64,000 nt of DNA from Sapria himalayana. Taxonomy: Eukaryota; Streptophyta; Magnoliopsida; Malpighiales; Rafflesiaceae. Position 1 is the first letter of the stretch. Each line of letters begins with the position of its first letter. The stretch lies in the NCBI GenBank assembly GCA_029783825.1, contig JAREIK010011389.1, positions 62,001-126,000 of the forward strand, in the 5' to 3' direction. Position numbers and translations under genes: made by a program. Shown in pieces: positions 1 to 11,471 of this stretch. The notes below the pieces were generated by a model. That model was not told where the DNA came from. It searched no databases and saw only the letters and a list, made by a program, of their open reading frames with translations.

Positions 1-3000
1 TTAAACTAGTATACATTAATAATAATTCATAAATATCATTTTAATTTTTATTCAGTATAATTTTAAATTTTTATTTTAATTAATTTTTAGTTTATTTTTA
101 TACAAATATTAATTACGAAATAAATTATTCGTAAGACGGATCTAATTTAAATTAGACCGCTATACCCTGAATAATAAATAATAAATCTCATTATTTTTAA
201 TTATAATTTTAAATATTCATTTTAATTATTTATATGTTTATTTTTATATACATATTAATTACAAAATAATTTATAAGTTACACAAATATAATATATGTAA
301 ATTATTTTTCATCAAAAAATTATAGATAAACTTTTTAAAAGAAAAAAAATTTCAAAGCAAAAAATTATTATATAGTAATATATTTAGCTTTGCTTCTGAA
401 TCATTTTCGGTTTTGTAATTATATTTTAATTGATATCTATCTTATTAATAATAGATTATTAAGTTATTTTTTCATCATTATTAGATTATTTATCAATAAA
501 AATGTTTATTTTGAAATGATATGAAATTTAAATATAATGATTATTATAACTAAATATTGTATTCACTTTTAAAAAAAATTTTAAAATTATTATATTTTCA
601 ACGGTTATAACATTTGAAAATGTGAAAAAATAAAAAAAAATATTTTTTCTTTGTTATTTATTTGTTTAAATAAAACCTATACACCACTAAATGATTAAAC
701 ATTTAAATTAGTAAACTACAAAATCCACATACCTCTATATAGATAATCCTTTAAATCTGTATACCCTAAATAATAATTATAAATTCCATTTTTATTTGTT
801 TTCAATATAATTAAAAAAATTCATTTTGATTATTTAGTTTTTTATTATTATATATGTATTAATTATAAAATAAATTATGAGTTAAAAATATAATTTATAA
901 AAATTATTTTCAATCAAAAAATTGATAAGATTATAAAAAGAAAAAAATTTTAAAAACAAATAATTATTATTTAGTAATATATTTTGCTTTGATTTTGAAT
1001 CATTTTAGGTTTTGATATTATATTTAAAGTAATATCAATCTTATTCATAATATATTTTTAATTTATTTTTTGATTATTATTAGAATATCTATCAATAAAA
1101 TTGTTTATATTGTATTTATATGATATATAATTATCATGATTATTATAAATAAATACTGTATTAACTTTTGAAAAAAATTTAAAAATTATTATATTTTCAA
1201 AGGTTATAATCTTAAAAAATTAGAAAAAATAATAAAAATAAATTTTTAGTTATTTTATTTTTTAAATAAAACTTATAGACCATTAAATGCTTACTTACTT
1301 AAATTAGTATGCTCATAAACCCCGAAACCCTAAATACATAAAGATTTTAACATCTATATACTACTTAATAAAAAATAAATCTCATTTTTATTTTTATTTT
1401 TTATAATTTTAAATATTCATTTTAATTATTTATAGTTTAATTTTTTAGAAAAATTAATTACAAAATAAATATCGAGTGAGACAAAGATTATTTAAATAAT
1501 ATATTTTTAATCAAAAAAAATATAAGTTTATAAAAAGAAGAAAAAATTTAAAAATTAAATATTATTATTTAGTAATATATTTTGATTTTATTTTGAAACA
1601 TTTTGTGTTATCTAAATATATTTTAATTAATATTTATATTATTAATAATAGTTTATTAATTTAATTTTTTATCATTATTATAATATGTATCATTAAAATT
1701 GTTTATATTGAATTTATATGATATATAATTAGTAAGATTAATATAATTATATATAGTATTCACATTTCAAAAAATTTTAAAAATTATTTTATTTTTAAAG
1801 GTTATCTCCTTCGAAAATCAGAAAAAATCTAGAATTTTTTTTTATTTTTATTATATAAATAAAACCTATGAACAACTAAATGCCTAAAAACATCAATTGA
1901 AAAGTCCTAAACGACAAACTTCCTAAATAATCAAACCATTAAACTGGGATACCACATATAATAAATCATAAATCTAATTTTAATTTGTATTCATTATAAT
2001 TTTAAATATTCATTTTAATTATTATTAGTTTAACTTTTATAGAAATATTAATTACAAAATAAATAATGAGCGAGACAACTATAATTTTAATAATTTATAT
2101 TTAATCAAAAAAAATATAAGCTTATAAATAGAAGTAAAAATTTAAAACCAAAAAATTATTATTTATTAATATATTTTACTTTGATTTTGAATCCTTATAT
2201 ATAAGTTTTGCAATTATATTATAATTGTTATCAATCTTATTAAGAATAGTTTATTAATTTATTATTTGATCAATTTTATAATATCTAACAATAATATTAC
2301 TTATATTGAATTTAAAAGTCTTATAATTATTAAGATTATTATAACTAAATATTATATTTACATTTGAAAAAAAATTAAAAATTATTATATTTTCAAAGGT
2401 TATAACCTTCAAAAATGATAAAAAATAACAAAAATAATTTTTTTAATATTTTATTATTTAAATAAAATTAATAAACCACTAAATTCCTAAACATTTAAAT
2501 CTCTAGACTCCTAAACCCCAAAACCCCCTAAATTATTAAACCATTAAACCTATATAACCTAAAAAATAAATAATAAATCTAATTTTTATTTGTATTCATA
2601 ATAATTTTATATATTCATTTTAATTATTTTTTAATTTATTTTTATAGAAATATTAATTATAAAATAAATAATTCGTGAGACATTTATAATTTAAATAAAT
2701 TATTTTTTATCAAAAAAAATATAAGCTTATAAAAATAAACAAGATTTCAAAAATTTAAAATTTTATTTAGTAATATAATTTACTTTGATTTTGAATTATT
2801 TTGGGTTCTGCAAATATATTTTAATTAATATATGTCTTATTAATAATAGTTTATTAATTTATTTTTTGATCATCAAAATAATATATATTAATAAAATTTT
2901 TTATATTGAATTTACATCAAATATAATTATTAAGATTATTATAACTAAGTATTATATTCATATTTTAGAACTATTAAAAAATTATTATTTTTTCAAAGGT

Positions 3001-3688
3001 TATAACCTTTGAAAATCACGAAAATTCATAAAAATAAATTTTTTGTTATTTCAATGATTAAATAAAACATATAAATCAATAAATAAAACCTAAATGTTTA
3101 AACATATAAATCAATAAACTCATTAACCCCAAAACCACAATAAACTTAAACCATTAAATAGGTATACCCTAAATAATAAATCATAAATCTCATTTTTATT
3201 AGTATTCATTATAATTTTATATATACATTTTAATTATTTATAGTTTATTTTTATAGAAATATAAATTAAAAAATAAATTAATAGCTAGACAAATATAATT
3301 TAAATAATTTATTTTTCATCAAAAAATATATAAGCTTATAAATGGAAACAAATATTTAAAAATTTAAAATTAATATTTAGTAAAATATTTCACTTTGATT
3401 TTGAATCATTTTAGGTTTTGCAAATATATTTTAAATAATATTTATCTTATTAATAATTATTTATTAATCTTTTGTATGATCATTATTATAATATTTATCA
3501 ATATAATTGTTTATATTGAATTTATATGATATATAATTATTAAGTTTATCATAACTAAAAATAGTATTCACATTTAAACAAAATTTAAAAATTGTTATAG
3601 TTTCAAAGGTTATATCCTTCAAAAATGAGAACAAATAACAAATAATTTTTTTTTGTTTTTTTATTTTTTAAATAAAACCTATAAACCA
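1..3688 (+). repeat. ~600-bp AT-rich satellite array, forward block 1 (subtypes A-B-C-D-E-F-G)
   Basis: About six tandem monomers. Their octamer tracts begin near 667, 1265, 1855, 2460, 3060 and 3670, a spacing of 590-610 bp. Each unit holds, in order, a C-rich octamer tract, a long A/T-only body, a TATAAGCTTATA-like dyad, a second A/T body with TGATCATTATTATAAT, and the palindrome with core CAAAGGTTATAACCTTTG. Subtypes can be told apart by their octamer tracts, for example GCTTACTTACTTAAA in D near 1290 and CTCTAGACTCCTAAACC in F near 2500. Open reading frames of 60-80 codons occur only because the sequence is A/T rich; they recur with the monomer and do not look like genes. The D-E-F-G series recurs near 33900-36300 and 52850-55210. 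Confidence 0.93.
2990..3015. repeat. 26-bp perfect palindrome of the satellite monomer (forward copy)
   Basis: A perfect inverted repeat with core CAAAGGTTATAACCTTTG, extended by TTTT on the left and AAAA on the right. Almost every monomer has this site, often with one to three mismatches. It stands out because it holds most of the G and C of the A/T body. It could be a protein-binding dyad or a cruciform-forming site. The conservation is visible; the function is inference. Confidence 0.85.
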
Positions 3689-4658
3689 CTAAATGCTAGG
3701 GGTGATCATGGGACGGGACGGGATGAAGATTACAAATCTCCAGTCCCTTCCCATAGTTCGGAGATTTTTTTTTGAAGATCTAAACCCGTCCCATAGGTTG
3801 AAAATATTGGGATGGGACGGGATGGAGATCGGAGATTTTTGGTAGGATAAAATGGTTCCGAGACGGAACGGAGTTCGGACATTTATTTCAATATATTTTC
3901 TTCAAACCAACTAATTTATTTCATATCAAAACCTATCAATTTATCATTACTTAGTTATGTATCTTTCAAACTCAAATTGGGCCAATTTTGTTTTGTCAAA
4001 TGGGCTGAATACCGCAAACGAGTTCTATTACCTTGTCAAAAGCTTTGATGTTCAGAAAAGGATAGAAATGTTAAATAGAACGGGACCGAGTTGTGTGCTA
4101 AATTTGGTTCTTTGTTTTTTAAGAAGATGGCTTTGTTCAGCCGAGTGAAAGTTAACCATAATATCAACACTACATTTTTTAAACAATTACTTAAAATATT
4201 AAGGAATAGCTAAAGATGACCACAAACATTGGTAGCATCAATTACTACTTAAGTAATTGCTAAAATTAGGCAGCTTAATATAACAAAAAAAATACAACTA
4301 ATAACAACCATGATAATAATCATTTCAAAGGTCTGTCCCGGAACATCAACGAAAAACCAAACCCAATTAATTATCTCTTCTACAACTCCTCCCTTTTATT
4401 CCTCCATTATAAAAGAACAACCAAACATCAAAATGTGTTAATCATGTAGACATAAATTTATAAGATGAAACAGTAATAAAAAAACAAAATATTACCTTAT
4501 AAAATTTAATACACCGATTCCATATTTAGTTGGCCAACTATAGTTGGAAGAATATTTGGATATGTGACCCCTCTGAAAATTATAATTGACCCATATTTTT
4601 ATTAAATTGAATGAATAAAATAAGTAAAAGTGAAATTTAAATTTACAAGATTTGTATA

Positions 4659-5114
4659 CTAACCTGATTCATTATCATCAAGGTCTTGAACTAATTCTTC
4701 AATTTCAATAGGTTTGTTTGAGCTTCTCAACCAATCTTGTAGACATATGAGAACTTCAGCAGTAATAGGTGTTAAAGAACTCCTAAATTTATCTAAAGTT
4801 TTCCCCCCAGTGTTAAATGTAGATTCGTAGGCCACGGTAGATGCTTGGATTGCAAATACATCCCTTGCTACATTTGCCAAAGAAGGATACCTAACCTCAT
4901 TTACCTTCCACCAGTTTAGAAGATCAAAATCAATTCTATTTTTTTCAAGTTTGTCCTCCAAGTACCTATCCAACTCTTCCAAAGCTGCAAATTCTTGATC
5001 TTTCTCCAGTTCAACAAAAAAAATCATCAACATAAGTATCACTACCATCAAAGAAATCATCATTTTACTTAAACACAGTAGAAGAGAAATCATCTTCTTT
5101 TGATTCATCTTCAT
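4659..5114 (-). pseudogene. hAT transposase C-terminal fragment with hATC dimerisation domain
   Basis: This is the longest surviving open stretch (about 151 codons). From about residue 45 it reads LDRYLEDKLE, DFDLLNWWKVNEVRYPSLA, AIQASTVAYESTFNTGGKTL and RSSLTPITAEVLICLQDWL. This is the hAT C-terminal dimerisation domain. The WW of NWWKVNE marks the region of the third catalytic acidic residue and dimer interface in the family. The first ~35 residues are hydrophobic and do not fit the family, so they are probably a frameshifted lead-in. The natural stop is at 4661-4659. Confidence 0.9.
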
Positions 5115-5189
5115 TTAAATCTTTATAATCATCCATCATCACATTTAAAGAATTTATAACCTTTTAAACCAAAATTTTAGCCAATTCCT

Positions 5190-5510
5190 GTCCATAATGC
5201 TAAGTGTACTAAACCTTGATATATTTGAGCTTATATCTAGGATCCAACACTACTGCTACAAAAAGCATAATATTTGTTGACTGAAGAGAACCCCAATATT
5301 TGTTGAATTTATGCCTCATTTTCATACCCATTTCGACACCATTGTATCTCTATTATTTTCACAAAGCTCAATTTTTTCAAAATTCGAATAATCTCATGAA
5401 AATAAACACTAGAGGTAGAATATTATGAGCCAGAAAATTTAGATGTTACCTCATAAAAAGTTTTCAAGAAACGAGACAAAATTTTGGCGTTTGTTCAGTC
5501 TCTCTCAGTT
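5190..5510 (-). pseudogene. hAT transposase fragment: region between core and dimerisation domain
   Basis: No long open frame remains, but minus-strand translations show FLKTFYEVTSKFSGS, a stop, then STSSVYFHEI. Further on are MGMKMRHKFNKYWGS and VAVVLDPRYKLKYIKV. These are the conserved F-Y-x-x-T-x-x-F-S-G-S and L-D-P-R-x-K blocks of plant hAT transposases. At least two stops and frame changes lie here. Confidence 0.78.
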
Positions 5511-5583
5511 GTAATGTTTTAACCAAACTCCTTCAAATACATTTTGTCGTTGTCCTCAAACTTATCAAATTCTTTTTAATATT

Positions 5584-6058
5584 TTATATCAGTTTGTAGC
5601 ATAAATAAGTTGAATTCCATCTTGTAGGACAATCTAATTGGAATGAAGATCCATATGTCAAGTTTGCTTCTTCAACACAAAACTTAAACATAGATAATCT
5701 TTTAGGACTGCTCCTAACATATTTCACCACACCTCTAATTTTTTGAATATCACCCTCAACTACTGTAATGCCATCTCTCACAATTAAGTTTAGGATATGA
5801 GCACAACATCTCATATTAAAATGCTCGCCTCTCAAAGGTACAACAATTTTCTTCGCAATCTTTTTTTTCAATTGTTAAACTGCAACATCATTATTTGATG
5901 AATTGTCAATAGTAATGAACATCAACTTTTTCAAACCCCATTCATTTATCCAAAACTCAATAGCATTTCTAATATTAACTCCAGAATGACTTTTAATTAC
6001 ACAAAAGTTCAAAAGCCTTTTATGCATATTCCATTGAGAATCAATGAAATGAACTAGT
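5584..6058 (-). pseudogene. hAT transposase fragment: RNase H-like core
   Basis: The frame begins HFIDSQWNMHKRLLNFC and runs to WINEWGLKKLMFITIDNSSN. The D of ITIDNSSNND is the expected second catalytic acidic residue. A TAA at 5877-5875 interrupts the frame. It then continues through MRCCAHILNLIVRDGI, IRGVVKYVRSSPKRL and LDCPTRWNSTY, all hallmark blocks of plant hAT transposases. Near 5597 the frame is lost again. The adjacent frame carries MLQTDIKY, a stop and KEFDKFEDNDKMYLKEFG. Confidence 0.88.
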
Positions 6059-6391
6059 CAAACATATATAAGACAAATTTTGAATGCTAGTCCAATTGTC
6101 GGTAGTCAATGAAACTCTAAAACAATGAGATGATATGCTATCAAATAATTTCTTCTTTTCCTTCACAAACAAAGAAAAACAATCCCTCAACATAGAATGC
6201 CTAGATGGAATTTTAAATTGAGGCACACTAACTTCAAAAAACTCCTTAAACTCATCCCTCTCAACAAAACAAAAAGGCAATTCATCTTTTATGATCATTT
6301 TCACCAAAGCCTCCCTAACTAGTTGTTGATCAAATTGCCAACAAGTTAATTTGTTATCCTTTGAACTAGTACCTTTAGTGAAACTCAACAC
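6041..6391 (-). pseudogene. hAT transposase fragment: linker and first catalytic-Asp region
   Basis: A ~116-codon open stretch with FDQQLVREALVKMIIKDELP, then FFEVSVPQFKIPSRHSMLRD, then SLTTDNWTSIQNLSYICLT. These match the region just after the BED finger in plant hAT transposases. The D of TDNWTS lies at the place of the first acidic residue of the RNase H-like catalytic site. The open frame ends at a frameshift near 6058. The next frame continues the protein with HFIDSQWNMHKRLLNFC. Confidence 0.88.
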
Positions 6392-6419
6392 AATTGTGGC
6401 TTGTCTTTACCTTTGTGAA

Positions 6420-6680
6420 CTTCTATTAATTCTTTTTTGAGTGGAAATTTTCTACAAGTCTTTCTAACATATTTCCATATACCCGAAGTACCTTGATCAC
6501 TTTTTGCCAAGTATTTTTTTTATACCATATACACGCTGCCCTACCAATTTCATTTCTCTCTGAATCAACTAATATCTCATAAGTTTCCCAAAGAGCAGAC
6601 TTATACTTTTTATGAGCTTGAGGTTCAGATATACCTTGACTTTCTTTTACAATTGGTATTGAAGAACTTGCCGTAATAAT
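6420..6680 (-). pseudogene. hAT transposase N-terminus: degenerate BED zinc finger
   Basis: One minus-strand frame gives an S/T-rich leader and then SALWETYEIL, matching the opening of BED fingers (S-x-x-W-x-x-F/Y). It continues to AACIWYKK, where only one of the usual two cysteines remains. After a one-base shift in an A-run near 6515 the next frame gives YLAKSDQGTSGIWKYVRKTC. This resembles the finger's second half (GTS-x-L-x-x-H-x-x-x-C), with the histidine replaced by tyrosine. Both the shift and the lost zinc ligands show the finger is not functional. Confidence 0.75.
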
Positions 6681-7162
6681 AGTAGGGTTCGTGAAAAAAT
6701 GATGATTGGATTTACCAATACTTTGATCATTTGAGATGTGATCATCTTCAATTTATTATATTTTTCATTTATCACTGGATTGTGCCATCTGCATTGCCAA
6801 TAATTAATATGATATGTTAAGCATAAATAAATATAAATATTTCAAACAAGCAAGCTCTACAAAACTGACTGTAACACATTCAGCCCACCCATTCGGCCCA
6901 ACAACAACACCACAACCAATACTCAACAAAACTGACTGATACACATAATAATAATAATTAATCACTCCATTCTCGTCTGAAAAACAAACCAAAAGGCTGG
7001 TGGCATCTGGGAAACGGTGGAGGCAACCAATAGTGCGATGTACATGGGCTGGACCTAACTGAACACAGCTGGAATGGCGTGAGGTAGCCTGAAACTCTTC
7101 GGAACAGCAATAGGTGTGTTAGAATTGGATGGGCAGTAGCAAAATTGGTGGCATTTTAATGT

Positions 7163-7182
7163 TATATATATATATATATATA
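7163..7182. repeat. (TA)10 microsatellite inside hAT copy 1
   Basis: A pure TA run followed by TTCCTGGTTCTAG. The same site holds about 22 TA units in copy 2 (56627-56670) and about six in copy 3 (near 21884-21895). Confidence 0.9.
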
Positions 7183-7384
7183 TTCCTGGTTCTAGTATAG
7201 GTTTTTTAGGACGAGATGGTTCTCGGGATGGATATTGCTTAAGATCCAAAACCATCCCAAAATAAAAAATACGTGATAGAAAGGGATGAGAAAAGTCAAA
7301 TTCAACGGATTTTCTCAGACCTGATTCTTTCGGGACAAGGCTTCGGCTAGGGTGGTGAATCTCCGAGTCCCGTGAGCAACCCTA

Positions 7385-7452
7385 CTAAATGAATATAAAC
7401 TTAAATCAATAAACTCATAAACCCCGTAATGCCAAAATACATAAACCATTAA
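7385..7452 (+). repeat. Short K-type satellite remnant between hAT copy 1 and inversion junction
   Basis: Starts with the right target duplication CTAAATGA and continues as a K-subtype octamer tract ending ACATAAACCATTAA. It stops where the array flips. The left side of the element is a G-subtype monomer, whose normal successor is H, not K. Confidence 0.8.
7448..7452. other. Satellite orientation switch 1 (forward to reverse)
   Basis: Forward monomer sequence ending in ACATAAACCATTAA joins reverse-complement monomer sequence TTAAGTAGTATATAG. The bases ATTAA are shared by both sides. A 5-bp microhomology at the join suggests end joining or template switching. Confidence 0.75.
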
Positions 7453-10400
7453 GTAGTATATAGATGTTAAAATGTTTATGTATTTAGGGGTTTATGAACT
7501 TACTAATATAAGTAAGTAAGCATTTAATGGTCTATAAGTTTTATTTAAAAAATAAAATAACAAAATATTTTTTTAATATTTTTTCTCATTTTTTAAGATT
7601 ATAACATTTGAAAATATAATAATTTTTAAATTTGTTTCAAAAGTGAATACAATATTTATTTATAATAATCATAATAATTATATATCATATAAATTAAATA
7701 TAAACAATTTTATTGATAGATATTCTAATAATTATCAAAATATAAATTTAAAATCTTTTATGAATACGATTAATATTACTTAAAATATAATATCAAAACA
7801 TAAAATGATTCAAAATCATAGCAAAATATATCACTAATAATAATTATTTGTTTTTAAATTTTTATTCTTTTTATACGCTTATCAATTTTTTGATGAAAAA
7901 TAATTTTTATAAATTATATTTTTAACTCATAATTTATTTTATAATTAATACATATATAAAAATAAAAAACTAAACAATCAAAATGAATTTTTTAAATAAT
8001 AATGAAAACAAATAAAAAAGAAATTTATTAATTATTATTTAGGGTATACCGATTTAAAGGATAATCTATATAGAGGTATCGGGATTTTGTAGTTTAGTGA
8101 TTTAAGTGCTTAGGCATTTAGTGATTTATAGGTTTTATTTAAACAATGAAATAATAAAAAAAATATTTTTTTTGTTTTTTCACATCTTCAAAGGTTATAA
8201 TCTTTAAAAATATAATAATTTTAAAATTTATTTAGAAAGTGAATACAATATTTAGTTATAATAATTATTAAATTTATATATCATATAAATTAAATATAAA
8301 TATTTTTATTGATAAATATTCTAATAATGATCAAAAAATAAATTAATAATCTATTATTAATAAGTTAGATATCAATTAAAATATAATTACAAAACCTAAA
8401 ATGATTCAGAAACAAAGTAAAATATATTACTATATATTAATTTTTTGTTTTTAATTTTGTCTTCTTTTAATAAGTTTATCTATATTTTTTTGTTGAAAAA
8501 TAATTTATATAAATTATATTTGTCTAACTTATAATTTATTTTGTAATTAATATTTATATAAAAATAAACAAATAAATACTTAAAATGAATATTTAAAATT
8601 ATAATGAAAAAATAATAATTAGATTTATTATTTATTATTTAGGTTATACCTGTTTAAAAAATTTATCTATTTAGGTTTTTTGAGATTTAGATGTTATTGA
8701 TTTGAGTATTTAGGCATTTAATGGTTTATAGCTTTTATTTAAACAATGAAATAACAAAAAATTTATTTTTGATATTTTTTTATTTTTTCAAATGTCATAA
8801 CATTTGAAAATATAATAATTTTAAAATTTATTAAAAATATGAATACAAAATTTAGTAATAATAATTATTATAACTTTCTATAATATAAACTAAATATAAA
8901 CAATTTTATTGATAATATTATATCAATTATCAAAAAATAAATTAATTAACTATTATTAATATGATAGATATAAATTAAAATATAATTAAAAAACCTAAAA
9001 TGATTCAAAATCAATGTAAAATTTATTACTAAATAATAAATTTTTTTACTTTTTGCATCATTTTATAAGCTTATATTTTTTTTGTTGAAAAATATATTAT
9101 TTAAATTATATTTCACTCATAATTTATTTTGTAATTAATATTTCTATAACTTATTTAAATTATATTTAAGGTTTATGAGTTTATAGGTTTAGGTATTTAG
9201 TGGATTCGAGGTTTAGGAGTTTAGAGATTTATGTATTTAGAAATTTAATGGTTTATAAGTTTTATTTAAACAATGATATATCAAAAAATTTATTTTTGTT
9301 ATTTTTTCTGATTTTTGAAGGTTATAACCATTGAAAATATAACAATTTTTAATTTTTTTTATATGTGAATACTATATTTAGTTATGATAATCTTAATAAT
9401 TATTTATCATGTTAATTCAATATAAACAATTATATTGATAGATATTATATTAATGAGAAAAAAATAAATTAATAAACTATTATTAATAAGATAGATATTT
9501 TTTAAAATATATTTGCAAAATATAAATTTATTCAAAATCAAAGTAAGATATAAGACTAATAAATAATTAAAATTATAATGAATACTGATTAAAATGAGAT
9601 TTATGATTTATTATTTAGGGTATAACTATTTAATTGTTTATGTTTTTTCTGGTTTTGGGTTTAATGAGTTTATTGATTTATATGTTTACACATTTAGGTG
9701 TTTATAGTTTTTATTTAATCAAAGAAAAAACAAAATTTTTATTTTTATGAATCTTCGTGATTTTCAAATGTTATAACCTTTAAAAATATAATAATTTTTT
9801 AATAGTCATTAAATATGAATACAAACTAAGTTATAATAATCTTAAAAATTATATTTGTCGTACATTCAATATAAAAAAATTTATTAATATATATTACTAT
9901 AAAGATCAAAAAATAAAATAATAAACTATTATTAATAAGATAGATATTAATTAAAATATTTTTGTAGAAACCAAAATAATTTAAAATCAAAGTAAATTAT
10001 AAGACTAAAAAAAATTTTAAATTTTTGAAATTTTATTTATTTTTATAAGCTTATTTTTTTTCATAAAATATAATTTATTTAAATTTTATTTGTGTCACTG
10101 ATTATTTATTTTGTAATTAATATTTATATAAAAATAAACAAATAAATAATTGAAATGAATTTTTAAAATTATAATAAAAAAAATAATATTGAGATTTATT
10201 ATTTATTATTTAGGGTTATCGATTTAAAAGGATTATTATTTATTATTTAGGGTTTTAGATTTTTAGGAGTTATTGAATTAAGTGTTTAGGCTTTTAGTGG
10301 TTTATAGGTTTTATATAAACAATAAAAAATCAAAAAAAAATATTTTTTTTATTTTTTCACATATTCAAAAGTAATAATCTTTGAAAATATAATAAATTTA

Positions 10401-11375
10401 AAATTTTTTTAAAAAGTGAATTCAATATTTATTAATAATAATCATTATATTTAAATATCAAATAAAATCTAATATAAACAATTTTATTGATAATTATTCT
10501 AATAATGATCAAAAGATAAATTAATGATCTATTATTAATAAGATAGATAACAATTAAAATATAATTACAAAACTAATAATGATTCAGAAGCAAAGAAAAT
10601 TATATTATTATATAATAATTTTTTGATTTTAATTTTTTTTACTTTTAATAAGTTTATCTATATTTTTAATGATGAAAAATAATAATTATAAATTATAATT
10701 GTGTAACTCATAATTTATTTTGTAATTAATATTTATATAAAAATAAACAAATAAATAATTAAAATGAATATTTAAAATTATAATGAAAAAAATAAAAATG
10801 ATTAAAAAAATGAATATTTATATATTGTTTATTATTTAGTATATAACTGATTAAAAAAATTATCTATTTAGGGTTTTCGAGATTTAGAAGTTATTCATTT
10901 AAGTATTTAGGCATTTAGAGGTTTATATGTTTTATTTAAACAATGAAATAACAAATAAATTATTTTTGATATTTTTTCAAATTTTCAAAGTTATAACCTT
11001 TGAAAATATAATAATTTAAAATTTTTTAAAAATGTGAATACAATATTTAGTGATAATAATTATTATAACAATATATAATATAAACTAAATATAAACAATT
11101 TTATTGATAAATATTATATCAATTATCAAAAAAATAAATTAATAAACTATTATTAATATGATAGATATAAATTGAAATTTAATTACAAAAACTAAAATGA
11201 TTAAAAATCAAAGTAAATTTATTACCTAATAATAATTTTTGTTTTTTTAGTTTTTGCCTCATTTTATAAAATTATATATTTTTTTGATAAAAAATAAATT
11301 ATTTAAATTATATTTGAATCACTCATAATTTATTTTGTAATTAATATTTAAATAAATTATTTAAATTATATTTAA

Positions 11376-11471
11376 GGTTTACGAGTTTAAAGGTTTAAGT
11401 ATTTAGGGGATTCGGGGTTTAGGAGTTTAGAGATTTATGTGTTTAGGTATTTAATGGTTTATAAGTTTTAT
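11376..11471 (-). repeat. Octamer tract: 12 degenerate TTTAGGGG-type units in strict 8-bp register
   Basis: Twelve consecutive 8-mers all fit the phase NNTTTANN, with consensus GGTTTAGG, without any slip in register. On the other strand this is CCCCTAAA-like, similar to plant telomere DNA but with one extra base per unit. Every monomer contains a version. This J copy is among the clearest. Confidence 0.85.

Larger units (their letters stand above)
4659..6788 (-). pseudogene. hAT transposase pseudogene (BED / RNase H-like / hATC layout), full span
   Basis: Read on the minus strand, recognisable pieces follow in the correct family order: a BED-type finger, a DNA-binding/linker region with TTDNWTS, the ITIDNSSNND region, the CCAHILNL and CPTRWNSTY motifs, a VLDPRYK motif and the C-terminal dimerisation domain. 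A start codon at 6788-6786 gives only seven codons before a stop. Further lesions include a frameshift in an A-run near 6515, another near 6400, one near 6058, a stop at 5877-5875, a frameshift near 5597 and a stop near 5578. In the family the protein cuts and pastes the element in the nucleus. Here it cannot be made as one protein. An intron explanation for some shifts cannot be excluded, but in-frame stops inside conserved motifs argue for decay. Confidence 0.9.
3697..7384 (-). mobile_element. hAT-superfamily DNA transposon, copy 1 (3.7 kb, transposase broken)
   Basis: The left end TAGGGGTGATCATGGGAC and the right end (reverse complement TAGGGTTGCTCACGGGAC) form imperfect terminal inverted repeats. 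The flanking 8-bp target duplication is CTAAATGC (3689-3696) and CTAAATGA (7385-7392), a 7/8 match and the size typical of hAT elements. The subterminal left end carries repeated GGGACGGGAT-type motifs (3710-3724, 3814-3823), a plausible transposase-binding cluster. The minus strand holds a transposase pseudogene. A (TA)10 tract lies near the right end. The site matches the empty paralogue at 36334-36341. G+C content is clearly higher than in the satellite around it. Confidence 0.93.

Noticed and set aside
2785..3012. Open frame of 75 codons, with similar ones at 15572, 37767, 45775, 48744, 52500, 54349 and 54958
   Set aside because: They recur at the same phase of the monomer because the monomer repeats. 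They consist almost wholly of I, Y, N, L, F and K, many monomers have stops in the frame, and no domain is visible.
3957..4148. 63-codon open frame on + near the left end of hAT copy 1
   Set aside because: It lies opposite and outside the transposase gene in subterminal DNA, has no family match, and is broken in copies 2 and 3.
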